Shown here: piece after piece, positions 24,136 through 38,539 of the stretch
Numbering within the stretch: the stretch's first letter is position 1
Layout: each line of letters starts with the position of its first letter
NCBI RefSeq assembly: GCF_905475345.1
Contig: NC_066591.1
Location: 6,987,501 to 7,051,500 of the forward strand
DNA: 64,000 bases
Direction of reading: 5' to 3'
DNA from: Vespula vulgaris
Taxonomy: Eukaryota > Arthropoda > Insecta > Hymenoptera > Vespidae
Program-made: the position numbers and the translations under genes
The notes under the pieces: model-generated
The model's input: only the letters and a program-made list of their open reading frames with translations
The model's database searches: none
What the model was told of the DNA's origin: nothing

Positions 24136-24856
24136 CTATTTTCCTTTTCCAAATACATCTAAAGGTACCTGAAATTCAACGTATTGTATTTATGACAAGA
24201 AATATACCGGAGTCAATTTCCCAAGTACATTCCTTTATGGTCATGTTTTAAATGTATAGCTTAACATTAAATGAGAAAACATTGTAAGATTCTTATCGAG
24301 TGTAGATGGCTAGATCATATTATTATCTTAGACTTCTCTAAAATCTTCACTTCAATTCCGTAAAGAGACTTATTGAAACTTTTATATTGAATGTTAATCC
24401 AACTCTTTTCATCTCGTGATCTTCGAATGAATAAAAACTCTTCCCGAAATTGAAATTATACGTAAGATCTAGTAATACATTGAAAAATCTGATTCTTTCA
24501 AATCTCTCAAAATACTCACGAACAATCGGAACTCATCGACACGTGCAAAACATAATAGAAAACAGAAGAATGGAAAGATAAGATATGGTAAGGGTTGTTT
24601 GAGGAGGGTTGGTTTGGGGGTGGGGAGAGATAACGGTGGTCGCGGATATCCAGCTCACTTCGGGTCCTCTTCGTCATCCTGCGGCTTGCCGGAGACAGCC
24701 GCAGAAACTTGGAAATTTATGGTCTTGCGGCCTGCGGATTTTCGTTTTCAACCGAACGATCCGTCGTTGGAAATTCCACGCTCTCGTACGACGAGAAGAG
24801 AACGCCGATGGGGACTCAATTAATATTTATGGGAATGCTGCCATTTCCTTTTGCCT

Positions 24857-24949
24857 TTCTCTCTCTCTTTCTCTCTCTCTCACTATATCTATCTATCTAT
24901 CTATTTATCTCCATTTCTCTCTTTCTCTTTCTTTCTCTCTATCATATTC
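24857..24949. repeat. Compound (TC)n/(ATCT)n microsatellite
   Basis: CT runs flanking a short (ATCT)n core. Confidence 0.88.
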
Positions 24950-26694
24950 TTCTCTTTGCAACTTTTGGCATTATAGGAACGAACTGCAGGATCGGCAGAG
25001 CTTTATAGACGACTACACAGGAAAGGAAAATGAGTTACGTTTCGCGATCAGTCCCTACGTTTTGTCGCTTTTATTTTATACCTCTGAATTTGCAGGGAGC
25101 ACATTTACCAAGGATACAAGCTATTTGTAACAATTTCCAGTTTCTTCGAGACTCGTATTGGTTTTTAAGGGGAATCATCGAGATAGAAACTTTTAAGTTT
25201 GAACAATTACTTCGATTTCATCACGAAATTATCCTTTAAATCTTGTCGCTTTTTTAATTTCTTTATTTTTATTTTTGTATTTTGAATAGATAAAATGATT
25301 AAAACACAAAAAAGTCAGAATCATTCAAGTAGATTAAATGTTTTTATATGTTCCTGTTTCGGTATATTTCTTTTGAAAGCTTTGATCAATTTAGGCAGTA
25401 TTAAATCTATATGGATACCTTTTTCATTAGCTAACAAGATTTTTCTATTACTAGTAGTCTGTATGAGAAAACGATATTGATGGATGTTGCATCTGTAGTG
25501 GAAGAAAAATGAAGTAGTGAACGATTCTGGGTTTAGGAAATTAATGAAAGTAAACACGGAATTCATCTATAAGATACGTTCGTACAGTATTGCCTCATAC
25601 GAAAATATTGAAATTGATATATTTAAAGAACATCCGATAACTGTTTATTGAATGTACAAAATATTTTTTCTCGTTTATTAAAAATATGTTGAAAAGAATA
25701 AACTTCCTATGAATGTTTCACTATTTCGTTCTTTAAAATTCCCAATATTTTATACGAAGAAAAAACCGAATTAAAGCAAATATTATTTGAAAAATAATTT
25801 TCATCGAATACGATTCATTTAGCATTTTTTGTTTTCGAATTCTCTTGTATTTCTCTTCGATTCATAGAACATAATATGATCGTGACTCATATAAGGGAGA
25901 TATCGGTGCATGGTCTTGCTTTAAATTCCCAACACGAGGACTGCAAACCGGAAGCTCTGGGAAATTGAGAATAAAAGGACGAGGAGGAAAGCGTGAAGGA
26001 TTCATAATTTTTTTTTCCTCATTTTTTTTCATCTCATGCGGTGCAAGCACTACACATAGTATTTGTATATGCACCTGCGTGTTCAGATATGTGTGTGTGT
26101 TTATGTATATCCATGTACGTGGTTTGGTTGGTTCCGGTTAAAAAGCTCCGCGAGAAGCGTGTAACGAAAAATTCCCCGGACGGAAATAAAAGTAAATTAA
26201 AGCGTTCGTGCTTTGCCGGTTGTTTAAAATGTAACAGCCAATTACTGGCTTCCCGCTACCACGGAGTCGTCGATCGCGTGAACGATCAAAGCTTTACTTT
26301 CTTTTCTTCATGATTTTTCTCGAGGAAAACTCGCATCACGAAAGTATACCAGCTCCCTATGAATTTTCCTCAGTTATGTTCACCGAAATTTTCATATATT
26401 TAATTTTAGTATCTCCTTGAAAGTTTCGTATAAAGAAAATGCCTGTATTATGAGTGTTAAAACGATGCTGTGTAAGACGTGTAGTGGCCAAATAGCTTTC
26501 TGCACTTTACGATCGTACTGTTTTTGACATTGAGGCAAATTTTTCGAGTGACTCGAAAGAGAAAAGAGAAAGAGAGAAGAGAAAATCTTTGTCTTTTCGT
26601 CGTATTCTTATCGTTTTTTATACTCTTCTCGATGATCCTCAAGAGGTCTATTTCCGCATTTTTTTTATCTTCTTGATTCTTTTTCTCCCTGTCT

Positions 26695-26696
<2 letters not shown>

Positions 26697-26739
<43 letters not shown>
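26697..26739. repeat. (TC)n microsatellite
   Basis: CT dinucleotide tract of about 40 bp preceded by CCCT units. Confidence 0.9.
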
Positions 26740-26740
<1 letters not shown>

Positions 26741-27132
26741 AGTGAGTTCTCTTAAAGTCCACCAATTCACTGACCGAACGAGAAAGTCGACGATTCGACT
26801 GCAGGAAAGGTTTGGAATTATCCGCTTTCCAGCGGATAGCCAGTTTTCCAAGGTACGATTATACTCGAGCTATGCCCGGATATCCTGGCGATGTCGGAAC
26901 GCTGCTACTAGCCATTCTCTTTCTCTCTTTCTATCTCTCTCTCTCTCTCCCTCTCTTCCTTCCACTTCTCTCATCTTTTCTCCTTCCCTCTTTCACGAAC
27001 ATTACTACGCAGCGCATCCTCGGCTTTTCGCTAGCTCGAGTCGAGGAAATTGTTTCGCTTCTGGAGGTTGTGAACGCATCTAACCATGGATGATAATCCA
27101 AAATTTCGCTCCTTTGCTCTCATAATAAGAGG

Positions 27133-27200
27133 GAGAAAGGAAGAGAGAAAGAGAGAGGGGGGGGGGGGGGGGAGAAAGAGAGAGAGAGGGAGAGAGAGAA
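27133..27200. repeat. Polypurine tract with a 16-G run
   Basis: GA dinucleotide repeats surround an uninterrupted run of 16 G at 27157-27172, very unusual in this AT-rich sequence. It could form a quadruplex or be an assembly error. Confidence 0.85.
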
Positions 27201-27414
27201 AATAACAGAACAGAGGGTAAATGTATAAGCTGTTAACTTTCTGTATATCCTACATATTCTAATGTATCTACATAATCTACATATATCTTACTTATGTACA
27301 CATATGTATTACCAAAGCTCAAGAAACATTTGTTCGTTCGTACTATTGAAAACAGGAGCAACATATGCCGCGATAGTTTAGTTATGTAAATAATGAACTT
27401 TGACTGAAAGCTGG

Positions 27415-27420
<6 letters not shown>

Positions 27421-27454
<34 letters not shown>
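27421..27454. repeat. (GA)n microsatellite
   Basis: Uninterrupted GA dinucleotide tract. Confidence 0.93.
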
Positions 27455-27458
<4 letters not shown>

Positions 27459-28708
27459 ATATCATTCCGCTATTGTTTCAATGTTATATTCCTTATCTCT
27501 CGTTTTTCCTTCCGTTTTCCTTACCTGTTCAGACTGATTCAAGTTTCGATTTTAAGAATCTATTCTAGAAATTAATTTTCAATCGAAAGTAGACTACCTG
27601 ATAGAGAAACTATTTCTTAGTTTGACAACTAATTGAGAAAAAACATGTGATTATTTGAACGTTAAAAGATTATTATATAATGATTATTATTTTCTACGAA
27701 ACATTTAGTATAGATTTAAATGCATATTGGATAATTGAATCAATCGAAGATCCGAATCAAATGTCGTTATACGTAATTCAAATATTTATAATTTACAAGA
27801 AGAGATGATATTACTGATCGTACATTAAATTATTTATGTAATACGTATGCTGAAGTATTTGATGGAATAATCTTTAATATTTAAGAGTATTGTATTACAC
27901 TGTCGTGTTAACCTCGTATCAACGTATCAATAATACTTTTGCAAAGAGATAAATATAAAATATGAATGTGTCCGACTCAAATTCTTTAATTACGTTTCTC
28001 GATGAAACGAAATCGTTACTGTATTGATGGCATCGATTTTTGTATTCAATAACTATTATCCTATCTCAATGAAATGATCATTTTGTGTGATATTTCGGTA
28101 ATATTCTCTTACGTTCGTTCAAGGAAGGGCGACGTCCTAAATCCCTAAGGGTTCGAGTTTTCTTCACTAGTTCTTCTTACAGGCCTGCGTCGACCCATTT
28201 TTCCTCTCTTTTTTTACTAAATCCTTCGACAATTTGCTTCCCAATAGATCAAACTTACAAGTCCGAAATTTTCGTTCTTGTACTATTCTTAGAGAAGAAT
28301 CATCGAATTTTTATATAAGAAAAGATATAAAATAAAGAATCTTAAATTTTATCTCTGATAGAAATATTGTAACATATTATACAATACATCATAATCTTCC
28401 TATAACAATAATTTCAGTCATGTATTTGTATTTTTTTAATTTTATTTTTGAATAATTTGCATTTTAATATAAAACAATTTTTGATAGAGGAAAACAGCAT
28501 TTTTGACATGACTTTTTTCAAAGAAAACCAAACAATTTCAAAAATTCGAGTAAGTGTAAATTTTTACCTTTAAAACGAGACCTTTTCCTTAAAAATTGGC
28601 TAAAAATTACATTTGGATTCATTGCTGGTGTAAATCTTAAATAAAATCTTGGGTGATGAACAACCTTGAGACGTTACAAAAGAAATTTAACGCTTCGTCG
28701 TTAAAAGA

Positions 28709-28769
28709 TACTATTAAACGAAAAACGATAGTATTCGTTTAATAGTAAAAAAGATAGTATTAAACGAAT
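28709..28769. repeat. Inverted plus direct local repeat of a 14-17 bp unit
   Basis: TACTATTAAACGAA (28709-28722) is the exact reverse complement of 28734-28747. A third copy, GATAGTATTAAACGAAT, follows in direct orientation at 28753-28769. This arrangement suggests a template-switch or snap-back replication event. Confidence 0.8.
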
Positions 28770-31700
28770 CCCTGTTACGAACCAGTGATTCGATCTCACG
28801 AAGAGGAATACCGACGTTTCTCTACCCGCTCCCCGTCATCTTTTACTACCTAACTAGCCCGCTATCGAACGGATGATGAGAGAAACGAATAGACCGACGA
28901 AGCGGTGAAACAAAGGGTACCTTTATTTGACGTGATAGGGGTCGTGAATCCTTTATAACAAGATAAAGCAAATTGTAAGGTGAAAGGACCATGGTTGTTC
29001 GTTGACGAGTTCCCAAATGGGATTTCGCGGTGTAAAAAACTTTTACTTTGAAAAGCTTGTTGCTTATTGCTTTCGTTTATTTTTTTGTTCAATTGCATAT
29101 TGAAAACTAATACAAAAAATAAAGGGATGAAATTTGAAAATCTCACATTAACGCATGGATATCTCTGTAAAAATGAATATCCTGAATTTGTAGAGTGTAA
29201 CAAAAACTTGGTTTCAGAAATTATTCATCTCTCAACAAAAATATGATCGATTTTAAAGATATTTAAAGAATTTATATAAGATATGAAATGAAATTATAAT
29301 AATCAAAAATCTACAAAATGCATGTACTCCTACTTATTATTAAATCTCTTGAAAGAAAATTTCTCAAAATTTTCTGTTTTATGTTTCTATTTGTTACAAA
29401 AAGAAAACCATTTATCTTTTTAATTTTTCATATATTTCATATTGCTATAAAATACTTTGTTCAAATACTTCTAAAAGAAATTGCTTAATTTCGAACAGTC
29501 TTTCTATAATCTTAGAATATTTCTGTGTGAAAATAAAATCTTGAAAAAAATGGAAAGAGGTAACAGACGACATTATTGTATATTGAGAATCGAATTTTCC
29601 ATATATTCTAGCACGTAATGCGATAAATCAAACGGAAAAGTTTATGATGCTTGTTAGTTTCAGTACAATAGTACTTCAAAAATGATATAAAGATCCGCCA
29701 AGCGGTTTCTGTTTGTCTCGCTTTCTCTCTTTCTCCTTCTTTCTAGCCTTTTACAACGAAACCGCGTATACTACAGTAGTTGATAATATCTAGTAAGCCA
29801 TTACTTCCGTTTTCCGGACAGACTTTGTAGCTTATCTTAAACCAGGAAGGCGGATGAGAAACCATTCGTGAGATTTAAAGTAAACTGCATCGAGCTATGA
29901 ACTAATATTCTTCCTCTAAACCGTCCTTGTCCTCTTCTTTCTTTACTTCTCTTTACTTCCAACTAATTCACTTCGGTTCCTTCTTCACTTCCAACCATTT
30001 CTATTTCATTATCGAATGTTGTTACGACATCTGTGTTCCTAAATAAATCATCCATCATTCGTTAAGCCAACATTATTATATTTCTCGTTGGTAGACATTT
30101 CCAGGCAGAGCAGATGTGGATGGAAGATTAGAAAAGGGTGAAAGCATGGTCGCTTAATAAGCAAGAGTGAAGTGCCGTACAGCTTTAATGGTTAGTTAAC
30201 AGAGATGGAGATATCAGTACGTTTGCCTTTCCTGTGAGTTGAACCTAGAAAGGGAAGTTATAGAAACTCGCGAACGAGTACGAAGAGACGAGAAAGTGTT
30301 TGCTTAATGTCTTCTCCATCTTTATTCCATCTGCAAAGGGACGCGTATTTAACTTCAGATCTCGAATTATGATTCGACGATAGAAAGGAACGCGAATTTA
30401 GCCGAGGAAAAAACGACAGATAAGGAAGTTTCCAACGATGGTAAAAGGTCGGAGTGTGAAAAAGATCATGATTCTCTGAGCTCTTTCAAAAGCGTATTTG
30501 CGAAACTCTTGTCGCGCGAGTCAGCCATGTTAGTTTTTCACGAACGGATATCGATTCTGAAACTTATTCCGAGAAAGTTCAATATCATGCGATCAAACAC
30601 ATTGTCGAGATTTTCTAAAGACGTTCGCTTCAATAATTCGGAATGATCTTTAAATTCATGCATGTATTTTTTACAATTTAATACATCAGAAATGTTGACA
30701 TTGTTCCTCTTATAATAAATTATTTAACATTTTCATTTATTCTTTCTAAATTACAAATTTATAAATTTTTTCTGTGGCAATTGAAAAGTTTTATTAAAAG
30801 TTTCTAGATTTGTCGAAAACGAAAGAACGTTTTGAACGAATATGAAAAGTGTCATCCTAAATGTTATGTAACTCGTTAGTTCAGTAGCCAAGCAGAAGTG
30901 AATCTTACCATGTTTTACGTAGATTTACAGTGACTACTCGGTCAACCGAGTACTTTCCAAACCGCGAAATTCCGAACTTAATCCATTTTCAGTTTGCACA
31001 GTGCTTTATGCCATCGTCGACAGTCGGCCATTTTCGGACGGTTAGCAACTTCATAACGCTATTCTCAAATAATTAGGATTCATTAATACAATCGCGTGAT
31101 ATTTAAACCGGTGCTAATTGCATGCACGAGTCAATTTAATTAGGTACTTTGACGTTTTACAAAAAACCTATTACTACTCGATAGCTAATCGAATTTCTAG
31201 TTTCAGTTATTTCAAGTTTCATTGTGTTCAACCTTTTCATGAATTATTTATTTTTGTAGAAATTTTTAGAAAAGAAGAAAATAAATAATATAGGTACTAG
31301 TTACAAAGTTAAAGTGTGGAAATAATTGAAAAGTTACGTTCTCGTAATTTTCCGTTTCTTTTTATCATGTAACTTGAAGAAGAACTAAATTATTACTAGG
31401 ATATTTCTCGAATATCCTAGAAAATCGTAGAAAATGTGGAGTCGCAAGGACTGAAACGTACGAAGTAAGTTAGACCCCGTGCTCCAATTTTCAATAATAC
31501 CATTTAAATTGGTATAGGTTAGCGCGTACTATATACGTTATACAGGGTTTCCGAATAGGACACGTCTCTACGTCGGCGAATGAAACTGCGGCCGATCCAA
31601 AACTTCGCTTGGAGTTACACGGTTGGTCGTTAATCATGGATCTTAATTGGTTCGCAGGCACCTACATAGAGCCGAACGAACAATTTAGAATCCGCCCCAT

Positions 31701-32097
31701 TGATTTATCAAATAAATTGTTGCGCGGCTTCCGAGATCGCTAAACGGATATCCCTTTTCCTCTTCGTGCACACTATTTTTAAGATCTTTTTATTCTTGGA
31801 AAAAGAAATTTCCGATATTTATAAACTCCTCTTTTAATAGAAATAAAATAATTTTATTTCGTTAGAATAAACCGAGTTCTATTTCATGTTATTTATTATG
31901 AATTATCAATAGGGTCATTGATCAGTGATACATCTATATTGAAAAATGCTATAAAAGATGGTGCTGCGAATACTTTCCGGGAATGATTTCTTGGAAAAAA
32001 GGTCGTGCGAGCGACGTAGGTGAATAAAAAGAAGATATGCGAGCGTTTTGAAAAGGGAGAAAGAAAAGGATGATATCAGTGGAGAAACTGTAGGATG

Positions 32098-32162
32098 AGA
32101 AGAAGAAGAAGAGGAGAAGAAGGAGGAGAAGAAGAAGGAGGAGGAGGAAAAGTAGGAAGAAG
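32098..32162. repeat. (GAA/GGA)n polypurine tract
   Basis: Irregular AAG/AGG trinucleotide purine tract; causes Arg/Glu/Gly and Ser/Phe frames on the two strands. Confidence 0.88.
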
Positions 32163-34297
32163 GCAATGGCGTTGGAGCAGGACAGACGATTCAAGCGAAT
32201 CGCAACCGCTTATGAAAAACGAGGCATTTGAACGTCGGTGGAGGTCTTTCGGAAAAAGATGGATATCAGTGAATCTATTTGCAGCTCTCGTGAGTCTTGG
32301 AGTGTCTCATTAAAATGCTAGCTTCATTTTCTTTCAAACGAGCCCATACAAACGTGGCTCACTCTAGCTTCCTCGCATGGGATCTCCACTTCATTCACGT
32401 TCTCTTTTCTCTCTTCCTTCTAGTTGGACATCGACGTTTTCTCTTTCTATCTCTTTATCTCTATTTCTCTTTCTCTCTCTCTCACATTCTCTTTCCTTGG
32501 ACTCGAGTCGAGTCTCAGAATGACTTTGGACGCTCATGGTCGACACTGCTCGACGGTCTTCAACAGAAATGGAAAATATAAAACGGAGCAAATGGCAGAA
32601 AGAGAGATGGCAAATATGACAAGCTCTTTCCACCGATTAGGTGAGTAGGAGCAGTGTGGACCGGACAAACCAAGTGACAAAGAAACGTGGCACATTGAAT
32701 CGTCCGGTTTGCTCGAGATTAGTCATTCCATGAATAACCAGACGAGAACGAAGAGCCTTTCCTAAAGTCCACCATTACGGTCAGAGGAGAAGGGTTTGCG
32801 GTAGGGTAAGATACGTAGCGAAACGAGAGAAGGAAGGTGACTTCGAGTCAAACGAAATACACTAAAGCAATCGAGTGAGTTTTACCTTAAAAAAAAAAAA
32901 AAAAGAATTAAATAACAAGAAAAGGAAAGAGAACGAATTTATAACGATGATTTTTATCTCTATATAGCATTATATTTGGTATTTAACAAGTAGAAAAGAA
33001 AGAAGTTAGCGGTACGCAGACAGGAGGATTGGAGTTGGAAGATCGGTTTTAAAAATTATGAATCCCATCTGAAATCTACTTAGCGATCTTTTGCGTCTTG
33101 TCCTTTTCATCGTAATTAGTACCAGAAAAGAACGTAGTTGCTTTTGGTCCGTGCTAACTCGGCATTGCCGTACACACATAGAAACATTTAAGCAGGCAAT
33201 ATAACGCAGTGCACCAAGTCTGAATAATATTTCGAGCATTTATCTTTGTAAAGTTTATATATTCGTAAATTGCTTATGGTACCTCCCACTTGCGCGCGAG
33301 CGCGGCAGGCCTTCCATGCATTATGCATTTATAACTTGCATGCTCAGTATTTCTTTTTTCTTTATTTTAAAACGAAATGGTTCTCTCGTATTTTACACGC
33401 CGTCTTCTTTTGCTCTCGCAAAGCGACTACCTTCCCACTCTTTCCCATAATGGCGTTCTCTTTTCATAATGAAATGCAGTGAGAAATAATTTAACTTAGG
33501 AAAAATTAAATAAAAACAGAGAAATTATTTACTTATAAAAAGATTTAAGTCAAACAAAACGGTTAAAATGAAAATAAATCCGCTTACATATTATGCGTAC
33601 ACGTTCTTTTGTCTTTGACATGCCTCTTTCTTTTTTTGCAAAAGAGGAAAAAAAATATTTTGGTAGGTAAAAACGCCGTATATTATTATTATTCTACCTT
33701 TCTTTTTTATAGTTTAATAAAAATCGGTGTTATCGTCGGTAACAATACGATGTCCTTATATGGCAGTAGCGATAACGCCGAAAAGGTCGCTCACGAAGCT
33801 CTTTTTAACCTCAGCTCCAGATACTCGCCAGGTGAATTTACTTTCCGAGAGACTCAAATCGTCGCTCCCGTGGGCCCGAGATAGTCCTGAAAGCTCCTTC
33901 GCAACGAGTAGCTCGATTTTGTCACAGGTTACTATGTTAGAGCCAGTTTCACATCCGTTGAACTCACTTCGAAAGTGCATAGACTCGATAAAAATACTCT
34001 CTTATCGCTTCGAATAGCTTGTGCTATGTTTTATATCTTTCATATACTTTCTCGCGGTCAATCGTAGAAATCAACCATAAAAAAAAAATAAGAAAAACGA
34101 AATTGTCTAGTAACGAATAAATTAAAATCTTCGAAGGGTTTATTCTCGACAAAGGAGCTAGTAAAACGTTTTCATCCTTTTTCTGATAATCTCGAAATGG
34201 CGTTCTTCATCTTCAAACGGAATAGTACACAAAGGACTCCACACGTTTTTGATCGTCCTGGATGACTATTTGCCAAACCGGAAAGTTGGCGACGATT

Positions 34298-34381
34298 GAG
34301 AAGAAGAAAGTAAGAAGAAGAGGAAGAAGAAAATAGTGGAGGAAGAGGAGGAGAAAAAGGAAGAAAGAAAAAGGAGGAAGA
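34298..34381. repeat. Polypurine (GAA/GGA)n tract
   Basis: Irregular purine-only stretch with few interruptions. Confidence 0.85.
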
Positions 34382-36479
34382 ATCTAAGACTCGTGAAGAA
34401 GGGCCCGTTATAGGAATACCTACTTCCGGCGTGTTGACATTGCAGCCAGTTGACCCGGTTGGTTCAAAGGGAAACAAGCAACCCTGATCGCCGCTCCTGA
34501 TAGTGGCAATAGAGTCTAGATTACTTCAGGGGTGCTCACGAGACTTCTATCTCCGTGAAGAACGTTGCCTTCGCAGGAAACGAAATCCTCAAAGTATTCA
34601 CGTAGCTGATTCCTAATAGAAAGCACCTCTGAGCAACGTCCACCACTGCCAACATCAGAGTCGAGCACATAATTTGAAATGCATGTTCCTAGACGAGTCT
34701 AAAATGATATAGTCTCCTTGTTCGTTTGATCTACGCCCCTTCGCTCGCTTCGACTCGACCTCAGAACTTTAAGAACCCTTCGAATATTCCTTTCCACTAT
34801 GGCGCAACTTACAACATCTTTGCAATGCGAAGAACATTAAAGAAGGTGAGTTTTCGAAGTTTCCCATCATTCCAAGTATACCGACTGTATTTAAAGCGAA
34901 AACTAGAAAATTACGATGGTTCTTGAGAAACCGCCAGGGTTATCTCAGCGAGAAAGGACACTTTGGAAGAAGGATATCAGTATCTTTATTCTGTTATGAA
35001 AAATGCAGGTTTCGTTCTAATTAAAAAAAGTCTTGATAACTGTTCGTAAATGTGGAACTTTCTTACAATTGGTTCTCTTTATTTTCCCTCAAACATTTCT
35101 CTTAAATCCGTGGAACCAGAAAGAAAGGTATAAGTCAAACGATCGAACAGTTTTCAATCTTACGTTTGTAATATTGTCACGTTTACATTTACCTACAACT
35201 TCAATATGAAAATAAAAAATTCACTCAGTTCTATTATCTACCGAATATTTCCATTTCTTCAAAGTACGCGTCTTTGAATCTCCTTCGAGCGAAAAAGGAA
35301 CATCGAAATCTTCCCATTCGTTTTATCTCTATGCTACCATAAGGTCGAATTCGCGAAAGGAACTGTCCATTTACCAAACGATGCCACTCGAGAGACGAAT
35401 CGTTTCTCAAGTGACATATATAGGACTTGGTACACAGTTTCACCGAACAATCGAAAGGTCTGCCTTGTTTGAGAAGTAACTACATACATACATGAGAGAA
35501 GATGGTGTGTTCTCGATAGCTCGAGGAGAAACTCGGTCGTGCGTCGAAGAAGGGGGGAGAGAGTAGGAGGAGGATAAAGATAGGAGAGAAAATCGTTTTG
35601 CTTGCCCCTTATTCGCTCTGGCATAAATCTTTGGTCAAGCTTGGACTTTCGTGCGGTTATGAGGTTTCGCGAACGATGATGTATCGCGTTCGAATGTTGG
35701 TATGGATCGGACCGATAAAGATGTAATTGGTGCCTCGAGTCCAGTGCTCGTTCGGCACGACGCAGGTATACCGAACGATCCATCATTTTCTTCAGATCGA
35801 TATATTATATTCCGTCCCTTTTCGTCGTTCGTCCGATTATCTTTCCTTTCCTTCGTCAATGCCTTTTATTTTATACGTGTACCTACCCCTCTTTACTTAG
35901 TTCCTTCTCTTTCTTTCTATCTATCTATCGCTTTCTCTACTTCTTTCTCGACGGTAATTGAAAAACTTCAGGGATTACAGCCATTCCCTCAGCTACCCTT
36001 CCACTCCTTCTCAAATCATCTTTGACTGGGTTCGACTTGACGACTCGCTTCGTTATCCTTCCTATTTCTTTCGTAAAGAAGAAAGATGATCGATCGATTG
36101 TGAGAAGGGTAATTCGTTTTTCGTCTTCCCTTTTTTTATATATCGTTATTCCTTTTATATTAAACTGCCAGCTATTATACCTTTCTAAGCTGTAATCGTA
36201 CGTAACTAGTTCTTAGCGAAAAACAGAGAAGTTTGGAATATACGGTAGATGTTATCCCGTATATGTACGTTATCAAGAAAAGACCGGAATTTTGAGATTT
36301 GGTTGTATCGTTTACGTATCACTCGACTCCGAAAGCTTTCTCTGCTTAGAAAAGCAAAATGAGAGAAATCGTCCATTTCACAATGGCCGTTTATCCAGAC
36401 AATGAGTAGAACGCATAGGTACTGTTTAGTCGAAGCACCGTCACAATGATGCCATGTTTTCGGATTTCATCTTCGTTTA

Positions 36480-36525
36480 AAGAGAAAGAGAAAGAAAGAG
36501 AGAGAGAGAGAGAGAGGAAGAGAGA
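36480..36525. repeat. (GA)n microsatellite
   Basis: Interrupted GA dinucleotide tract. Confidence 0.88.
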
Positions 36526-36635
36526 ATCGGTAAGTTGTACTTGTTGGAACAGCTCGCTAGATTTCAACATATTGACCTCGCTCTGTGAAAACACGATACA
36601 ATGGAACAGACATATTGGTAACCATGTACGAATGA

Positions 36636-36708
36636 GAGAGGGAGGGAGAGAGAGAGGAAGAGAGAGAGAGAGAGAGAGAGAGGGAAAGGGAGAGAGACTA
36701 GATAGACG
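36636..36708. repeat. (GA)n/(GGGA)n microsatellite
   Basis: Purine tract of GA units with GGGA variants. Confidence 0.9.
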
Positions 36709-38089
36709 CGAATAAGAGACAAAGACGAGGATTTTAGGAGAGGATTTCAGAGTTTCGAGGTACGTAACAATGGCCTCGTGGCTCTCTTGCCTCTCTTCTA
36801 CATTGTCACATCTCCGTGGATTAGGTAGAAAATGTCTACTCAACTATTCCTCCTTAATAAATAGTTTCCTCCTTCTTCGTATAATTTCAGCGGATCCCAC
36901 GCTTACTCTTAGAAGAATCCGTGGCTCTTCGCCGAACGTAAACTGGCTTCGCAAAAGCTTCGTCGAAGTCGTTCTTCGTGGCTTACATGTTTTACTCTTA
37001 CCAACTCGTTTTCTTTCCAGGTCGCGCCTTTCGAAGAAAGTGTAGCAGCCTCGCTCGAATGAGTTGCCCGAAAAGAGAACTGAATTGCAGCGGGGGTTAC
37101 ACTGGGTGGCTAATAAATTGTGGTTTTATGCACAGAAGCGAATGAGACGATGAAAGAAAAAGGGAGAGAGAGAGAGAAAGAGAGAAAGAGAATAGCGCGA
37201 CTCGGAAAACGACGACGGTACTTCCTTATTGCTCGGTGTAATACGACGTAATGCATACGAGAGGGATGTCTGGCTCGGCTGGGAATAAGGAAATTAGGAT
37301 CTTTTTCCACCGGATATTATTATCATTGCCACCAACAGTACGAGTATTGGTGTCGTAGCGGTAGATAAGAAATTTTAATTTAATGCTGGTGTTCGTCACG
37401 CCGTCAACCTTTCATACAATTATATAATACTAACAATAAAGTCTCTTCTTACTTTTCTTCTCGATGCTTCGTTACTATTAAATTTACGATATTAAATTGA
37501 TGTCGCTGAGAGTATTTTTGATCGTATGGAAAAAGTTTATTCAAGTTGATACCGATTGTAACTATCGTTTAACATTTGATAATTATCGATTACTTTGCTT
37601 AAAGAAAAATAATATTTTTGACTATGCTATTTTTCATCTTTTATTTCGAAATCAGTTAATTTAGTAGCATGGGCAAAATGAAATTATTTTTTTTTTATTT
37701 CCTTGCGTTCTCTTTTCTTTCGACTTCACAATGACATAAGTTATCAAAAATTGAGAGCCTTGCGCCTGCGCACGGGAGAAATAGGGATAGGGACAGAGAT
37801 AGAAATAGAGATAGAGAGAGAGCGTCTTCGAAAAACATTGCTTCTCCTGCAAGAAAATCGTGCCACGTCAGTACTTGCCCGAACTATAAATTTTTAGTAA
37901 GGACGCGCGGTACATCATCCAATATCCAGAGCTTGAGGTTGCAAGCTCAGAGATTGCGAAATGCCGTTTGCTAGCTGATTAATGGACCGTGCTTATGTAC
38001 TATAGACCTTCATCCACTTGAACGTCGAGGATCGTCCACTCGAATCGTTCCTCCTTTCGGATATTTTCGTTATGTGCGTTCTCACCCGT

Positions 38090-38092
<3 letters not shown>

Positions 38093-38150
<58 letters not shown>

Positions 38151-38158
38151 TTCTCTTT
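38093..38158. repeat. (TC)n microsatellite
   Basis: CT dinucleotide tract, pure to about 38138. Confidence 0.92.
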
Positions 38159-38539
38159 CCACTTTCGTTAGCTTGTCTCGTTTACTAAGTTGCACATTCT
38201 ACAAGTAAACCGTTTAGTTTGGCTATGTGACTATTAAACTTAAAGTTGGACGTGAATAAAACGGATTTAAACTATGAAACATGTTTTCTGGTATGTTTCA
38301 AACTATTTCTGGTCTGTTTCATATGATTAAGTAATTGTAAAGATGAAGTCTCTGAAGATTTGTAACAAAATTTATCACATTATAATTTATAATAGCTGGC
38401 TTCTCTACTTTGAAAAGATTATTATTATGAGAAAAGAAAAAGAATCGATTTGTGTATATGCATAACCAAGCCTTTATACTAATAATATTGTAGAAGAAGG
38501 CTCCATTGCGTCATAAATAACGGGGATTACTGCTGCGAT

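Larger units (their letters stand above)
20594..27100. other. Gene desert segment with TC microsatellites and a few GC-richer blocks
   Basis: No coding gene is supported. GC-richer blocks lie at about 20960-21110, 21590-22110, 24610-24830 and 26130-26300. Open frames here are short and mostly microsatellite translations. The block at 26130-26300 is open on the + strand (codons reading VPVKKLREKRV onward), but there are no convincing exon boundaries. Confidence 0.5.

Noticed and set aside
31538..31570. TATACAGGGTTTCCG string resembling a transposon end
   Set aside because: No partner inverted repeat or target duplication was found.
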